Source: Sipunculus nudus (Eukaryota > Annelida > Sipuncula > Golfingiida > Sipunculidae). From it: DNA of 64,000 nucleotides. The notes under the pieces were generated by a model. That model did not search any database. It had not been told where the DNA came from and saw nothing but the letters and a program-made list of their open reading frames with translations. The number at the start of each line of letters is the position of its first letter. Positions within the stretch are counted from its first letter, which is position 1. The stretch covers positions 97,643,642 through 97,707,641 of the forward strand of contig CM049306.1 of assembly GCA_026874595.1 (NCBI GenBank), written 5' to 3'. Made by a program: the position numbers and the translations under genes. Of this stretch, positions 1 to 12,170 are shown in pieces.

Positions 1-78
1 ACCATTGAAAATACTATGAAAAAAATTACTTTTTTTACCAGTGCCCTGGATACACCAATGGCTCCTCAGACATACACA

Positions 79-142
79 TGCTCTGACTGAAAGTTCCCAT
101 AAGGCACACTTGCTCTGACTGAAAGTTCCCATAAGGCAACTG
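79..142. repeat. 32-bp tandem duplication
   Basis: A unit beginning TGCTCTGACTGAAAGTTCCC at 79 is repeated almost exactly at 111. It ends just before the first family D element, which begins near 156. Confidence 0.85.
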
Positions 143-155
143 GAAACCATCACTA

Positions 156-1338
156 ACTAGAATACGGGTAGTCGACAAGCGACTACGTGTATCCGCCTAA
201 ATCAGAGTGGAACGGGTGAAGTGAGGCATGGATTAAGTGGCAAGGGGAAATAGAGTGAAGTGTTGCATATTAGCATGGATGTCTGCAGCCAAATTGTGTA
301 TGAAGGTTGCCCCCCCTACCACAAAATCCAGAAAGCCGTCCAAGTTGTATACATATGCAAAATTTAAGGCAGATAAGTCAAACCACTACATGTATATGAG
401 TGATTTTAGCCCGTGGCAGACAATCAGATGGACACTGAGCAAAAATGGTTGCAGGTGACGGCACCAGTTTTGCGTATGATAAAGAGCTATGTGAGAACTA
501 TACACATGCAAAACTTTGGCCCAATCGGTCAAACGGTTCCCAAGATATGAGCTTGGATAGTTGCTGCATAAACTAGAATGCAGGTGGCTCCACCTGTCAT
601 AAAATCAAGAGAGCTGTCGGGGATGTATAAACCTGCAAAATTTTAGCCAGATATGTCAAACCACTGCCGAGATATGAGTGATTTTATCCCATGGCAGACA
701 AACAGACAGGAGCTGTGCAAAAATGGCTGTAGGTGGCGCCACCAGTTTTGCGTATGTTATAAAGCTCTCCAAGGGCTACATTTGTGCAAAAAAATTTTCC
801 TGATCAGTCAAACGGTTCCTGAGATATGAGCTTGGATTCTGCAAAGTAAACATGAATGTAGGTGGCGCCACCTGTCATAAAATCAGAAAAGCTATCCAGG
901 ATGTATACGCATGCCGAATTTCAGGTGAATTAGTCAAACCACTGCAGAGATATCAGTGATTTTAACCCAAGGCAGACGAACAGATGGACACTGTGCAAAC
1001 ATGGTTGCAGGTGGCGCCACCATTTTTTGTGTATGTTATAAAGCTCTCCAAGGGCTACATTTGTGCAAAAAATTTCCTGATCGGTCAAACGGTTCCCGAG
1101 ATATGTGGGTTTATGTGTGGAAACAGACGCACAAACGGACGCAGAGCGCAGAGGAAAGGTCAGAGGTCAAAACAAAATCGGGGCGCAGCAGTTCAGATGT
1201 GACCCGAATATAATCCCAGGTTTCGTAAAATTCTGCCCAGCGGTTACGGAGGAGTTCTCCGAACACCTATGCGGCGGCGGTGGCGGGGACGGTGGGCTGA
1301 AAACATAGTATCCGTAAAACACTGTTTTGGCCGATACA
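156..1338 (+). mobile_element. Family D non-autonomous element, copy 1
   Basis: The element starts with ACTAGAATAC at 156 and carries a 5' motif GTATCCGCC at 189-197. Its right end is an imperfect hairpin at 1308-1337 with arms GTATCCG and CCGATAC, followed by an A/T-rich tail. The interior is a tandem array of related half-units of about 127-150 bp. Several begin with the palindrome GGTGGCGCCACC (736, 863 and 1013) and contain a GGTTCC-GAGATATGAGC motif about 80 bp later. A degenerate GGAC-like stretch lies at about 1120-1150. No open frame looks real. The short inverted 5' motif, tandem core and 3' hairpin suggest a Helentron-type non-autonomous element, by inference. The second copy is at 42150-43844. 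Confidence 0.7.
1308..1337 (+). other. Family D 3' terminal hairpin (copy 1)
   Basis: The arms are GTATCCG and CCGATAC with inner AAAAC and GTTTT segments. The 5' motif GTATCCGCC at 189-197 is the near-inverse of the right arm. The second copy at 43816-43843 pairs better, which suggests this arm has mutated. Confidence 0.65.
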
Positions 1339-1344
1339 ATAATA

Positions 1345-3185
1345 TTACTAAATACAATAGTCAACTGTAAAATGACAGGCGGCATAACTTTGGTGTGGCA
1401 AACTTGTTTAAGGTGAATACTGTACTTGTGTAGAAGTAATAAACTCAATGTTTCTGCAAACTTTAGTTAAATTATTACTGGACAAAATTTGCATATGTCA
1501 GACCTCAGATATCTCAATCTTCTATTGGTATCCTTGACTCTGACCAAATGAGGTTTAAATCTATTAAGGTTGACTCAACCAAGTGATTTTTTGCAATAAT
1601 TCCGGAAATTCATGTCTCCACCAAATTTTATACAACAACATGTAAGTATGGACACTCTGGTACACAAGAATGGTACAGTTTATCAAAAATATTCAATTTT
1701 ATCTTCTCTTTTTTTTCTATGTAAAACTTCCAGTATGCTTTTCTTTGATGTTAACCTTCTGAATGACATTTGCCATTGTACTTCTAGCAGACACTTTTTA
1801 CAGAATATTTGTAGACAAACATCCAATTAATGACTGCATGTCAAAACCTGATATTTTATGAATGTGATTATGTGCTAAACACTATCACTACACTTAATTT
1901 GTTGCGATGAAATGACTTCTCTGATATTTATTCAAATCATCTGCAAGCCATGGTGTTTGTTCCCTTTCAAATGATGTTCAAAACACATGATTAATCCATT
2001 GTAAAAAAATTTTCATTATAAACTCTAAACTTTATTAACAAAAATATCTTGATAGAATGGAATATAACAAATAAAATAACATGATCAACAACCCAGGAAT
2101 ATCCCCCACCAAATTAATTTCAAGATTACAGAAGTACTTTCCCAACTGTTCTTAATTATCAGATATTTTTACAGCTTTTTATATTAATTTACACCAAAAT
2201 TCAGAAACACACAATCAATTTTAAGTATAATAGATACAATGAATATTGAAAATTACTGGGTGTCTTAACCTTATTCATGCCATAATGACTGAACCAGAAA
2301 AAAATCCATTAAAATGACATTAAAGTATCAAATAGCAGGCGGTATCCATGGCTATTTCCATTACAAGTCTCTTAAATAAGCACAATATTCACATAACGCA
2401 ATAATGCTTGTTTTATATCCACAGATCCCCAGTGCAAGGATTTTCAGTTAAAGACTTTGTGACAAGGAAAAAATGTATGTTTCATAAAACTATTCTTCAT
2501 CACCAACTACAATGTCTGTTAAACTTTAGCATCTGCTCGAGTTCTGAAAAGTTCACATTCTTGGTCTTTCACAATGCACCATCGTCATAAATTTGGTTTA
2601 TGTGCTCCTATTTTTCACTCAATATTAAAGGACATATAAACATGAGAACCTACTGACACCCAATTTACCAAGGACGTCCATGACAGCATCTGGGATTATC
2701 TGGCTCTGATGAGTGTATGGTCACATCAGGCCATAGTGTAGGGGCTCAAGGATGTATGCATAAACCTGACCATTCTGGAGGTATATCTGATGTCTCTTGC
2801 TTCAGGGCATTTATACTCATTTAGTTGCACTTCAAGGCCAGAGGTGGTCTGATTTAATGTAAGTATGGATCCATATCAAGGCCAACTATTTCATCTGTAA
2901 TACCATCACAGGCAAACCTGGAACTATATCATTTCCACTGATAGGAAGTTTGTGATAACAACTCCCATGCATCGTGTTGTTTTTATATAACCTATATAAC
3001 TTCTCTCATATACTGCAATGGAATCTAAAGACTGTCTTTATATTATTAAAGTTTATTATTCTTTTCTTTCATGTATAGTGAAGCGGCAGTATACTCTCCA
3101 CAGAAACTGATTCCATTACAACTTGGAATTTTTATTAATATACACATTTATTGGCGGTAAGGATTGATACTTAACTGCTTAACGG
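1345..3185. other. AT-rich sequence, no gene seen
   Basis: Only short ORFs (up to about 70 codons) occur. None has recognisable motifs. I see no tandem array or terminal inverted repeat here. Confidence 0.5.
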
Positions 3186-3189
3186 AAAT

Positions 3190-3895
3190 TGAAGATTTCT
3201 GCAAGCATGTTGGTCAGTTGTGTATGTCTGGTTTTTTTTTTATGTCACAATGTTTGTTTGTCAGTACTCTGCTGGCCAAAATTTTGCTTGGAAACTTTTA
3301 CAGTTGATAGACAATCATACCCTATTGATTTTAGTCAACATAGGTCAAGGTCATAAAAAATTAAATCAAAATTTTTTTTTTTCATCATAACTTTTTCAAT
3401 TTTGGTTCTATCTTTACAAACTTAGGCTCATTTTCTTTCTTGGTGTCTACTTCATAACATGGTCTAGTCATCTTGTCTCAACTTTGTGTTACGTTGTCAT
3501 TATGTCTGTCTGTCTGTCTGTCTGTCAGTTGTCCCAAGTTTTGTCTGCTTCCTGGTTCTTGCGTATGACATATATCTTCAGGCCACAGTTTAGCAGGAAT
3601 CACTTAGTAACTTACACATATCGTCCATCAGAACGATTTCTTGAAGCCTTATGTGTATTTTCAAATAAGTCAACTTTCAAGGTCACGGTCATCAAAACAC
3701 ATCAAAATCTTATTTTCCTCATAATTTTGCAAATAACTTTCCTAATAAGTATGGCTCCATCATTGTCTTCCTCTGTGTCATCTTTATGACATGGCTAGTT
3801 ATCTGTCTTCATCTCTGAGTCATATCAGTGTCAATAAATTGTACCTCATTTTTTGTCACACTGCCCTCACTGACCTTGACCTTAGTATTATACTG
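3190..3895 (-). repeat. Degenerate tandem repeat with (GTCT)n tract
   Basis: Two diverged units share a GGTCAAGGTCAT-like segment (3344 and about 3678), then CATAACTTTT-like and ACATGG-CTAGT-ATCT segments, at a period of about 334 bp. A (GTCT)n microsatellite lies at 3504-3526. The layout (tandem units with GGTCAAGGTCA plus a tetranucleotide run) resembles the C and F families. The complementary microsatellite suggests the opposite orientation. No terminal hairpin was recognised. Confidence 0.45.
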
Positions 3896-4330
3896 TGTGT
3901 CTGAATTCTGGCAGATTCTTGTTTTCAAACAATTCTTGTATCCAACCTTCATGGATACAAATGGATCAGGCTGTTACAACTGTGCTACGATCCATGCTAA
4001 ACTTTCCTAAAGCAAAACTCTGGACAAATATTTCAGACTCATGAATGTTTCTGAAGTTCTTAGTTTCTTCTTAAGTTCTATTGTTAATTTCATTAAATAA
4101 ACACTCCACCCTTTAAAACAGTAAAAACTAAATAGGATGTATGTACATGTCTAATGACATATCCATGCCTTCAGTTAAACTTCTTTTTAATTTAAACCAG
4201 GTATGATAGGAAAACTGCTTTAACCGCCTCTTAAAAAATTCTTAACTTGTTTTCCAGGCTTAAACCAAACATTTTCCAATAGTTTATTGACCAGTAAATG
4301 CTGTGTATTGCAAGTATAAACAACAAAAAA

Positions 4331-4415
4331 TTTAGTAAAGAATTGTCTGAAGTCATTAACACAAATGTATGAATTGCAAAGGATCTGTTCTTATTGTAAA
4401 CTGTATGAAAAAAAA
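4331..4415 (+). repeat. Left flanking direct repeat (K1)
   Basis: This 85-bp block (AAGAATTGTCTGAAGTCATT and onward, ending in an A-run) recurs at 7051-7135 with roughly 85% identity by eye. The pair brackets the first family A element. The right copy begins directly after the element's tail, and the left copy ends about 15 bp before its start. Confidence 0.8.
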
Positions 4416-6952
4416 GTATTAAGTATAAAAACAAGGGACCTATGGGTCACGACGCTCAGCTGTTATATATGATAAAAAAATATTATTTAGAAATGAGGCA
4501 CATGCTGGTTTTGTGTGGTAAAAAATATAAGCTGTATTATGAGTTGTTGTTTAGCTTATGTATGATTTTGATAGTACCTTTGGAGACAGGGAAGAGGATT
4601 GATTTCATTTATTTTATTAACAAATGGAGTACTATTGTCACACAGATTTTGACTTGGCCATATAACTTATAAGCAGAACATATAATATAAGAGTTTAACT
4701 ATTTATTAAAAAAAATACAAATATTGTCCCAAATATAATTTTTATTAAAAATAATAAGAGAATCATATGATTTTTTAAAATGAAATATAACTGATATGAT
4801 TATTAAAATAATATTAAAGAATATATTCATGAATGCATTCATGAATACATTTTGAAAGTATTTGCACGAGTATTCATATATTTTCATTTTTACCTGAATT
4901 CCCATTCTTTATGCAAGAAATTTTATAATGGAGTACAAAATCATATTCGTATTTAAATACAATTACAAAGTATTTGCACCATGTCTGGAATTTATTCAGT
5001 TTTCACCAAACAATGATGTTGAGAATCCAGAATATACAAAATTCACTCATTTAAATAATGATCATAAGTACCTGGTTTTATGGCTTTTATTTATATTAAA
5101 AAATAACTGTAAAAAATTCATTTTGGACTAATTTCACATCATTGTACACACTAGACACAGCAGGAATCTAGATTAATATTATCAACTGCATCTTTGTCTA
5201 ATTTCCTTCATATGATCCCTAATGATTAGTAATGAATAATATGATTTACTTCTTTATCATTAAAATTGAACTGAAAAATGCCATAGGTGACTGCATGGTG
5301 TTATTTGGAATATGTGACATTCTACCCATCGATACAAGATTCTCATATCATCAGTAACTGCAAGTTAATTTCCTGTTATTATAAACTAACAAATTCCTTT
5401 TCTATTTTTCTTTAATTTGTTATTAAAAACCAATAAAAATTTATTAATTTATTGTTATTTGTTATGTTCTTGGTTAAAACTACTAGATGAGCTGGGTTGG
5501 ACACCTGGATCAACTGTGGCTTGCCATAAGCTGCCTGGATTCCATGTATGCCTCGCCTCAAGCGTGCATAATTTGATGAAAGGTCAACAAGGTCAACATA
5601 CAGGTGACTCAAGAGGGGCTGGAGAGAGCCAAAGTCTGACAGGGTCTCATAAAAAAACATTAATAAAAGCCACAATTTTTGGCCAATTTCTTTTTAGCTT
5701 TCTAAACTAAAAAGCTGAAATGCTTATGTGTGCATGATATGAAAATTATATCAACAGTGCTCACGGGAAACAAACGTGCCATGGTCACAGTTGGGCAAAA
5801 TTTAAGGTACTAATTTTATATTTATACTAAATAAAATTTGAAAAATTCAGAACTAATTTTGGGTATTCAATTGAATCTTGATTAAATAATGTTACATCCC
5901 TGACAAAAAAATCTCTAGCTTCAGCAATGCTCTTGTTAAGGGAGTAAATATATTTCTTGATTTTTTACAAAGTGCATTATGTTTGGGCCCATAACTTAAA
6001 ACAATTACACAATACTGACATCATTCTGGCATGTGCATAGAGAATGAAAAATATGTATATTATTTATGATTAAAGTCAGATCAGTGGTTTTGATATTAGG
6101 CAGTCTTGAAGTGTAACAATGGGTTTTTAATGTAAAAATGAAGTTTTTCATTAATATCTCGAATGTCCTAGTGACCAAATTCTTGGCATGGTAGGGCATT
6201 TTGGAGACATCTAACTGTATGCCGAATTTAAGGAACTTAGAGCTGAAGCTGGGGAGCTGAGCTCTTGCAAACTGCATAACACTAGCTTGATGTAAACAAT
6301 ATGTTACATGGTGCTTGAAAACTTGATTAAAATCTACAGTTTTTGATCAACTGGTTTCAAGTTTTTTGTGTTAACAGTTGAAATGCTATCAAAAACATGC
6401 TGTGAAAATTAAATCCACAGTACTTACAGGAAAGAAACGTGCCATGGTCAAAGTTGGGCAAAATTTAAGGTACCAATTTTTTATTTTTATTAATATTTTA
6501 AAAAATTTAAAAGATTTTCATCTAATTTTGGGTATACAATTTAATTTTGATTAATTAAAGTTATATTACTGGAAAAAAGGTCCATGGCATTAACATTTTT
6601 TGTGTTAAGTGATCAAATATCTTTTCTGATTTTTTACAAAATGCATTATGTTTGGGCCCATAACTTTTTTAAATTAAATAATACAGACATAATTTCTGGC
6701 ATGTACATAGGAACTATATAGAGGAATATTTATGGTAAATATGAGGTAAAACAGATGAGTGGTTTTGATATTAGGCAGTCCTGAAGTGTGAAAATAGGTT
6801 TTTAATAAAAAATTGAGGTTTTTCCTTAATTTCTCAAAGGAACGAAGTTGCAAACACCCAGTTTTCGGCTTGGTAGGAGATCTTGGGGACATCTAACAAT
6901 ATGCCGAATTTTGGATTCCTAGGTCTTACGGTTTCAAAACGTGCCACATCTA

Positions 6953-7000
6953 CGGACGGACGGACGGACGGACGGACAGACAGACGGACGGACGACGGAC
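6953..7000 (+). repeat. (GGAC)n microsatellite at the 3' end of family A copy 1
   Basis: A near-perfect GGAC repeat with a few GACA variants. It sits 15 bp upstream of the terminal hairpin. Its length differs between the A copies: about 48 bp here, 62 bp at 25133-25194 and 32 bp at 56411-56442. Confidence 0.95.
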
Positions 7001-7015
7001 AATGGACCACGACTA

Positions 7016-7046
7016 TAGCTCAGATGACTTATAGTCAGCTGAGCTA
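7016..7046 (+). other. Family A 3' terminal hairpin (copy 1)
   Basis: A 31-nt inverted repeat with arms beginning TAGCTCAG and ending CTGAGCTA. The stem is about 14 bp with one mismatch, and the loop is 3 nt. It is followed directly by an A-run. The same structure lies at 25210-25240 and 56458-56488. Confidence 0.9.
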
Positions 7047-7050
7047 AAAA

Positions 7051-7135
7051 TAGCTAAGAATTGTTTGAAGCCATTAACACAAATGTGTGAATTTGCAAGG
7101 ATCTGTTCTTACTTTATATAGTATGAAAAAAAAAT
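7051..7135 (+). repeat. Right flanking direct repeat (K2)
   Basis: Direct repeat of 4331-4415. It begins at the first base after the family A tail. Confidence 0.8.
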
Positions 7136-10100
7136 AGTTTTCTTTTTGTGTTTTGTTATATGAATGTTTATCTAAAAACCATTAATAAAAATTAGTGAAT
7201 ACAGTATTCTTCCCACTTTCTTAAAGTTCATTTCAAATTTGACACTTGCTTCAGGTAAGAATTCTGGAAAAACAAAATTCAACACATGCTAAACACAGTT
7301 TTCTATGGTCTCCTTTATGAAACAGGAGGGCCTCTTGAGCAACTTGTCATATGTAACCATATGCATTTTCCCCAAGCTCAAAAATAAATAATAGGAAGAT
7401 GATGCTTGCAGATGCTTCAACATCTGTCCTTTTGAGGCATTATTTGTCCTACTAACCCTTAGTGTCAAGTATTAGATATATTTTTGAAACAGCTCCTTAC
7501 TCATTCTGATCTTAAGCTTGGCCTAAGATTCATTAAAATCTCCATGAGCAAGATGAATGACCTCATCTAATTTTTATCCAGAACAAGTCAAGAGAATTGA
7601 ATCCCCAATAGCACAAGAGATGAATGTAATAAATTTTCTTCTTAATGAACATGTCAGAAGGATGAGTAGGATCTGGACTAGGTGTATAATTTAACCTGGG
7701 GCAGGTAGTTTTCTCTCAGAAAGATTTAACAATAGAGCCAAAAGAAAAATCAATGACTGTTAGCCTATTAGACCTTGTCATTTTTTCCTCACTTAACTTC
7801 ATCATGAAAGAACAGCTGATCCTTACATTAGACCCTCAGGGTCACAGAATGAGCCAGAACGATAAGAGTATAGAAGTGTGGGACGATTACTTTTATCATT
7901 AGTTTTGTCTAGGCCAGACACCTATGTTGCCATTATGTATTTATGAAAGATACAAGCCAAAAGTGATATGATCAAGGTCAGACTGTACTGATTATGGGAA
8001 TTCCATCTTATTCTGTGCCTAGTCATGACAGGATTCACTGATGAAACAGTTGTAACTAATGTAATCTGAAAAAGACTGACTCACGGCCCCTTTAGAAATT
8101 CAATATACACTCAAAACTACAACATAAATAAAATTTCATATACTAACACTTGTTCATTACATCATTATTAAAACTAGAACGGTATTAGAAGAACACATTC
8201 CTACACCAAGGCAAAATAATCCCACTGGATCTGAATCTTACTCTGCATCCACATTAAAACCCATGTCCTAGCTACCCCTCTAAAAAAAATCTATAGAAAT
8301 CAACTCTGCAGTTTTGTATAATCAAGCTAACAGACTAACAAATGAACAAGAAACACACAGATATGACTAAAATCAAACCTCCTTGGCTTGGATGGTAGAA
8401 TTGGGTAGGCTGTAGGGGTATAAGTAGAAAACCACTTACTTGGGCAGGCCACTACAACCCACTCCAATAGCCACATAGGGGATTGATCCCAGGGCTAATC
8501 TCAACTACATTGGGTATGCTGAACATGTTTGTAGCCATTAATATATACAATAAATATTTGCTGCCACCATAGAAATATTTTCACTGTCACATTAGAAATA
8601 AGCATACCTACAAAATTCATTTGGAATCCTGCATGTATGGGCAGATTTTGAATGGATATATTTAAAAGATTACTACTGTTGCCTTCTCTGCTGCACCAGT
8701 GTTGATGCTGCAAACCACAAAGTGTAGTTAACTGGTCTCTCAGCTGTAGCACTGAAGGTTCAACCAAATGAAATAAGATCATGTCAAGATTTTAATGATC
8801 ACTCATCAAACCAGGGATTTTGTTTCAAAGATGTCTGGTTTATAATGTTACCAAATAATGCTATGCAATATGTGATCACAGATTTTATCATCAGTTAATG
8901 CCTACATATAAAGTGTACTTAAAGGCCAGGTTAAGGGTTCAACCAGTGCAAATACAAAACAAGATTCTGCAGCTACTGATTCTGTGACACTTGGAAAAAA
9001 ACAAAATAGTAGTGATAAAAAGAATTGGAAAATTTCATTTAAACCCAAAGCGAAAGGAAGATATGACCCCAAATAAAGAACGCTGAAACTACAAGTTTCA
9101 TTTAAAAAAGATTCCAGTTAGTGGAATATGTTTGCCATGAAATGATATATTGCTCCTTAAAATGATTAATGTTTGACAATATTGGAATGTATAAAGGTCA
9201 CTCCTGCTGTAAATAAGAGCTATGAAATGCATCGCTTCTTTTTAATTCTGTATGGGTGTGAGATAAAACAGTTTCACCTGTCATTAGTCAACTGGATAAA
9301 TCTTTATATTAATGGTCTGGTGATAACTAACCATATTATTCCCAATGGGACAATTCAAGTAATTCATTAGGAGTTTCCATAATTGGCTCTTTTCATTAAT
9401 TAGTGGTGTTCACGATGAATGGTCTTTGAAGGTCATAGCCTCATTTAAACAGCATATCACCAAGAGTTTTCTTTACATTATGTACACATCTACTCATTGT
9501 AGTCTTGCCAATCACAGAATTGTTTATATCTGAAATCTTTTATACTTGTTAAAATTGAAATAATACCCTTTTACTTTTTTGTTTTGAATGATCTGAGCAG
9601 CAATGGAAAGAACAATTTTACTGAGTCTTAATAAGAAAGTTTAATCATAATCAGTGGAATTAAATCAGCAAAAAGAAATAAGTGTCTCTAGAGACCATAA
9701 TGCTCTAACTGAATGCCCCTGAAACAGGCTTCTACAGGCTAACAACCAGTAAACACCATCAGGGCTCGAAAGTTGTAACATGTACTTAATTTACATGTTC
9801 AGAAAGTGATGAGATGTTTGCATTTGTTGAGTAATCATTGAAACCCTCACAACCCCAAAGCCTTTAACTGTGCTATAACAGGGAATTAGATAGGAATGTG
9901 TGACCTTGGGAATAAGGTCAAGGTAAAAAATAAATTCAGATGCAAATCACTTAGGACTAATATTGTACCCAAAGGTTTCAAAATCAGCTAAACTGGACCT
10001 CTAGCACACACTGGAAGTAGAAAAAAAAATAAACAAAAAAAAAAAAACATTTTTTAAATCAGTGGTTTTGCACTCAGGGAACCTAAGAAAGCCCTCTAAT

Positions 10101-10706
10101 TACAAAATTTGACCCAAATATTGATATGGAAATAAACTTATCTTCCCTTATAACCCTATATCCCCTTCCTATTGTGCAGCTTATAAATATATGTGTGTTG
10201 ATTGGTATGTACAAATGCCATTAACAGTCTACAAGTATGTTACCACTTTCACATAATCTGGCAATCTACGTTCAGTCACCTTGGATTTTACAAAAATCAA
10301 GTTTAAATTTTTGTTAGAAAAAAGTATCAGATTGTCTGCAAGAAAGTACCAAAAAAAAATTTAAAAATTCCCATACTGCACGACTTTGGAGACAGTTTTA
10401 CGGTATGTCATGATTCTGATCAAGCTTTAGGTATAATTTGATATTTGCAGTTATGTGGTGAGCTATAGCAATGTAGTTATAGTTCATATTTCAAGTCATT
10501 TTGTCAAAACCTGGTGAGATGAGATCACAGCAACATTAAGATTCTTTTATTATGAAACATTGTGAGAGCCCATCTGTCACAACTCTCACATATTTTAGTT
10601 CTGAGTAGAAGCTTGTATTCACCATCTTAAACATGATAATTTAAGCACAAAAAATGTAATTAAAACATTTTAAAAACCATTAAAATCATTGTTAAACAAG
10701 TTTGAA
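7136..10706. other. AT-rich sequence, no gene seen
   Basis: Only scattered short ORFs are present. At 8377-8500 there is a stretch with a weak box-B-like GGATTGATCC, but no convincing box A. I see no terminal repeats. Confidence 0.5.
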
Positions 10707-11855
10707 ACTAGATGTGTCGGAACGACAGGAATGCCCCCTCCTGGGGCAAATTAGAAACATTTGTTAAATTTTGTATAAATTTTTTAAGTTCAGGAGGTGT
10801 CATATGGTCAAAAGTAGGTCAACAAGGGCAAAATGCAAACTCGATCTATAACAGGTCATTATCAAGCAACACACCAAAAATCAGTCCAGCATCTGCAGGC
10901 ATTGTGAAACTAGAATATCAGCAGAAGCTGACAAAAGCCCTCAGCCAAAACAACAGTGTTTAGTAACAAGTACTAAATATCTGTTCTCACATGGATGTAT
11001 ATCTGTACATGTCTCAGTTATAAATTTAAAATGCAGAGGTATGTACCATGATTCATAACAATCCACCAAATGCTTCCTGAAAAATAAGCTTCTAAGTTTT
11101 ATTCTATTATAAGCTCTGTGACCTTGAAAAGTAGGTCAAGGTCACCCATCTTCGAACTTGATCGAGATTTTGTAGATATACGTCTTCACCAAAGAAATAA
11201 AATTCCTCTTGTGAATCCTTTTAGAGATATCCCGCTCACAAGGCCAAAGTTGAAAAATCCAAGAAAAATTCATTAAAAATCAGAAATTGCAGATGGCGCC
11301 CCCAAACTTGGGCAGCAGTTACAGACCATCAGTCCCTATGATCATAGTAAAAATTGTGAAAATCCACCCAATGGTTTCTGAGAAATAAGCTTCTAAATGT
11401 TTTTTCTATAATCAGCTCTAAAACGTAGAAAAATAGGTCAAGGTCACCCATCTTCGAACTTGACCGAGATTTTGTCAATATACATCTTCACCGAAAAAAT
11501 AAAATTCCTACGGTGAATCCTTTTAGAGATATCCTGCTCACAAGCCCAAAGTTGAAAAATCTGATAAAAATTCATTAAAAATCAGAAATTGTAGGTGGCG
11601 CCACCAAACTTGTGAAGCAGGTACAGACCATCAGTCCTAATAATCATAGTAAGTTTTGTGAAAATCATCCAAATGGTTCCTGAGTAATAAGCATCTAAGT
11701 GTTTTCTATAATCAGCTCTAAAATGTAGAAAAATAGGTCAAGGTCACCCATCTTTGAACTTGACCGAGATTTTGTCGATATACATCTTTACCGAGGAAAT
11801 AAAATTCTGACGGTGAATCCTTTTCAAGATATCCCGCTCACAAAGTAAAAGTTAA

Positions 11856-11880
11856 CGGACGCCGGACGGACGGACGGACA
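11856..11880 (+). repeat. GGAC microsatellite of family C copy 1
   Basis: A short GGAC run with one GCC interruption, 16 bp upstream of the terminal hairpin. Confidence 0.9.
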
Positions 11881-11896
11881 GCTTGGGTGACGACAA

Positions 11897-11925
11897 TAGC
11901 CCATCAGCCTAGGGGCTGAGGGCTA
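11897..11925 (+). other. Family C 3' terminal hairpin (copy 1)
   Basis: Outer stem TAGCCC with GGGCTA, small internal loop, inner stem CAGCC with GGCTG, loop TAGG. It is followed by AAAAAA. It is duplicated at 22608-22636. Confidence 0.82.
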
Positions 11926-12107
11926 AAAAAGTCCATACGTGCATTTTCATAAAAATTTCTGTCTTTCATGAAATTTTCTATGTTCAGGATCTGTCATATG
12001 GTCAAAAATAAGTCAACTGGGACGAAATGCAAACTTGATCTGTAAGTGGTCATTATGCGCCAACAGACCAAACATTAGGCTAGTATCTGTAAGCATTGCA
12101 TTGCAAA

Positions 12108-12170
12108 ACTAGAATATTAGCAAAAGCTGATAATCAGTTATAAATTTAAATTGGAGAGGTATGTACCATG
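12108..12170 (+). mobile_element. Truncated 5' fragment of family C
   Basis: It begins ACTAGAATATTAGC and matches the start of the family C copy at 21961. It breaks off at GTATGTACCATG, where a B unit resumes. It appears to be the remnant of a C insertion at the same junction as in family B copy 2. Confidence 0.65.

Larger units (their letters stand above)
4430..7046 (+). mobile_element. Family A non-autonomous element, copy 1
   Basis: The 5' end is ACAAGGGACCTATGGGTC at 4431, followed by GCTCAGCTG at 4454-4462. The 3' end has a (GGAC)n-like microsatellite at 6953-7000, then a 31-nt hairpin at 7016-7046, then an A-run to 7050. The hairpin's right arm contains CAGCTGAGC at 7036-7044, the exact inverse of the 5' motif. 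The interior holds two diverged tandem units of about 663 bp, marked by GTGCCATGGTCA-AGTTGGGC at 5776 and 6439 and by GTTTGGGCCCATAACTT in each unit. Short ORFs inside (for example 4442-4672) are also open in other copies but resemble nothing known. This is the uninterrupted reference copy. The family is inferred to be Helentron-type from structure, not from protein homology. Confidence 0.8.
10909..11925 (+). mobile_element. Family C element nested in family B copy 1
   Basis: It begins ACTAGAATATCAGC, with the 5' motif AGCCCTCAGCC at 10936-10946. It ends in a hairpin at 11897-11925 whose right arm holds GGCTGAGGGCT (11914-11924), an exact 11-bp inverse of the 5' motif, then an A-run. The core is three units of about 300-306 bp with GGTCAAGGTCACCC, a CGAGATTTTGT-ATATAC segment, AGAGATATCC-GCTCACAAG and, between units, the palindrome GGTGGCGCCACC (about 11594). 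A GGAC microsatellite at 11856-11880 lies just before the hairpin. The surrounding B sequence resumes as AGTCC within an A-run, so this is an insertion into a B core unit. Confidence 0.78.

Noticed and set aside
8377-8500. Possible tRNA-derived SINE (box-B-like GGATTGATCC)
   Set aside because: No convincing box A at the right distance, no tail and no second copy in the window.
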